A DNA stretch of 64,000 bases, taken from NCBI GenBank assembly GCA_047967505.1, contig CM106540.1. The stretch is one strand, 5' to 3'. This stretch comes from Dipteris shenzhenensis (taxonomy: Eukaryota; Polypodiophyta; Polypodiopsida; Gleicheniales). Below are positions 63,152 through 64,000 of this stretch, piece after piece. The position numbers and the translations under genes are program-made. The first letter of the stretch is position 1; every line of letters starts with the position of its first letter. The notes below the pieces were generated by a model. The model worked only from the letters and a program-made list of their open reading frames with translations. It was not told the DNA's origin and ran no database searches.

Positions 63152-64000
63152 TACTCTCAGATCCATTTTATTACCTGTCCTCGGGTTATGGCTGATTGCG
63201 AGCACGTACCTGGGTTGCCATGCTTTTAGTCTAGTGGCTGTGGAACTTGTGTCGTGCCACTCAATCCTACTATAAAGCCTTGGCACCATACAATTTTTGC
63301 ATAGTTTCCAGGTAGCCTATATCCACCATTTGCTCGAACAGAGATATGTGGTGTGCTTCTAAGAAGATTACTCTTTGATAGAGTCGGCTTCTAATCTGAC
63401 CATCGACCCTTTCATTGGGATTAAAGCTGAGTGGAGGCAAATGGGAATCAAGGTAACATGGGACCTCCAGAATGAATTCCAACGTTTTACAGAATATAGC
63501 ACTTAGGTAAAGGACGCGATCAATGTTGCCGCGCATTATTTGCTCATGCTGCTGAAGTGCTCGGACCATTGTGCCTTGGATATTCCATTCTACACCAGAG
63601 CATGGTTCGATCATTGGCCAATTAATGGTTCGATCTTCAGCCAAAGTGTGTATGTTGGCTTCCCATTTTTTATGCCGTGGAACTGCATAGAACTTGGGAT
63701 GGGTTCTGAGACATGGAGGTGCCCATAGGTACTCCTTCAAGAAGATTACATCAAAGAGCTTGGGGTGGCGCCAATCAAGTTGTGGATCCAACTTGCTAAT
63801 CCAACCTTCACTAATTTGACGCTGACGAAGGTTGGTCGAAAAGTTTTCCAGGGTCCCCATCCACCTCGAGTTTTCATATCATGATATTTGCTCCAAAATT
63901 CCTTGATGGGGTTACTGGGAAGTGCTATCTCATCAAAATCATACCCATCATTGGAACTTGGCATGGGCATATGAATTGGATTATCCGGATCCTGATATTC
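63152..64000 (-). pseudogene. R-element coding region, copy R5, cut by window end
   Basis: Counterpart of 30965-31760. The 196-residue frame (63860-63270) reads FSTNLRQRQISEGWISKLDP, KLFDVIFLKEYLWAPPC, WNIQGTMVRALQQHEQIMR and ends with SLFEQMVDIGYLETMQKLYG. A shift near 63848 separates it from MPMPSSNDGYDFDEI upstream. It carries CGA at 63386-63384 where R3 has TGA. No recognised domain. Confidence 0.55.

Overview
This looks like a transposon-dominated stretch of a large nuclear plant genome. Evidence: degenerate CCCTAAA-type (plant telomere-like) arrays, Ty1/copia elements with the initiator tRNA-Met primer site, Ty3/gypsy fragments, a Helitron relic, LINE relics, tRNA-derived SINEs, and one short GT-AG intron (85 nt). 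DUF7869-type genes and the dense decayed repeats would fit a seed-free land plant (bryophyte, lycophyte or fern), but the species cannot be read from the sequence. I see no intact housekeeping gene, no rRNA, no functional tRNA and no CRISPR array. Almost every coding region is a relic with stops or frameshifts. LAYOUT. 0.4-3.2 kb: minus-strand two-domain gene (ParB-like plus DNA-methyltransferase-like), lightly broken. 3.3-4.9 kb: 104-bp satellite of paired hairpins. 4.9-6.5 kb: Ty3/gypsy 3' LTR, polypurine tract and gag-protease relic. 7.1-8.3 kb: DUF7869 copy 1, the longest intact frame of interest. 9.1-9.8 kb: cluster of tRNA-derived SINEs. 10.9-11.1 kb: second gypsy LTR. 11.3-14.2 kb: second ParB/methyltransferase-like gene (copy A, broken), followed by hairpins. 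15.7-20.0 kb: copia element 1 with 3' LTR. 20.1-22.8 kb: LTR and leader of a repeat-rich LTR family (here called R), with a partial inverted LTR. 22.8-24.5 kb: deleted copia 2, fused to DUF7869 copy 2 (24.5-27.8 kb). 28.6-30.9 kb: large palindrome of two R-family LTRs. 30.9-34.3 kb: R-family internal coding region of unknown function. 34.9-37.7 kb: copia 3. 37.6-38.0 kb: gypsy gag relic. 39.0-39.5 kb: LINE relic. 39.7-42.5 kb: R leader and LTR. 42.5-45.9 kb: non-autonomous copia-like LTR element. 46.4-48.1 kb: DUF7869 copy 3 (5' half only). 48.3-52.6 kb: telomere-like blocks, AGGTTG hairpin repeats and AT-rich DNA. 52.6-55.6 kb: ParB/methyltransferase-like copy B. 56.7-57.8 kb: 533-bp tandem duplication. 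58.6-59.4 kb: LINE relic. 59.6-61.9 kb: Helitron relic. 62.2-64.0 kb: R-family 3' LTR and the start of its coding region, running off the window. HOW THE PARTS RELATE. Nothing here forms an operon-like pathway. The notable pattern is that two unusual gene families each occur three times in 64 kb: ParB-like/methyltransferase-like proteins (378-3225, 11290-14185, 52635-55575) and DUF7869 proteins (7057-8301, 24524-27761, 46396-48061). Copies occur on both strands. This suggests dispersal on mobile DNA, and possibly that both families are cargo or machinery of one poorly described element. That link is inference. The ParB-like plus methyltransferase-like pairing, known to me from phages and bacteria, is the best candidate for something undescribed in this window.
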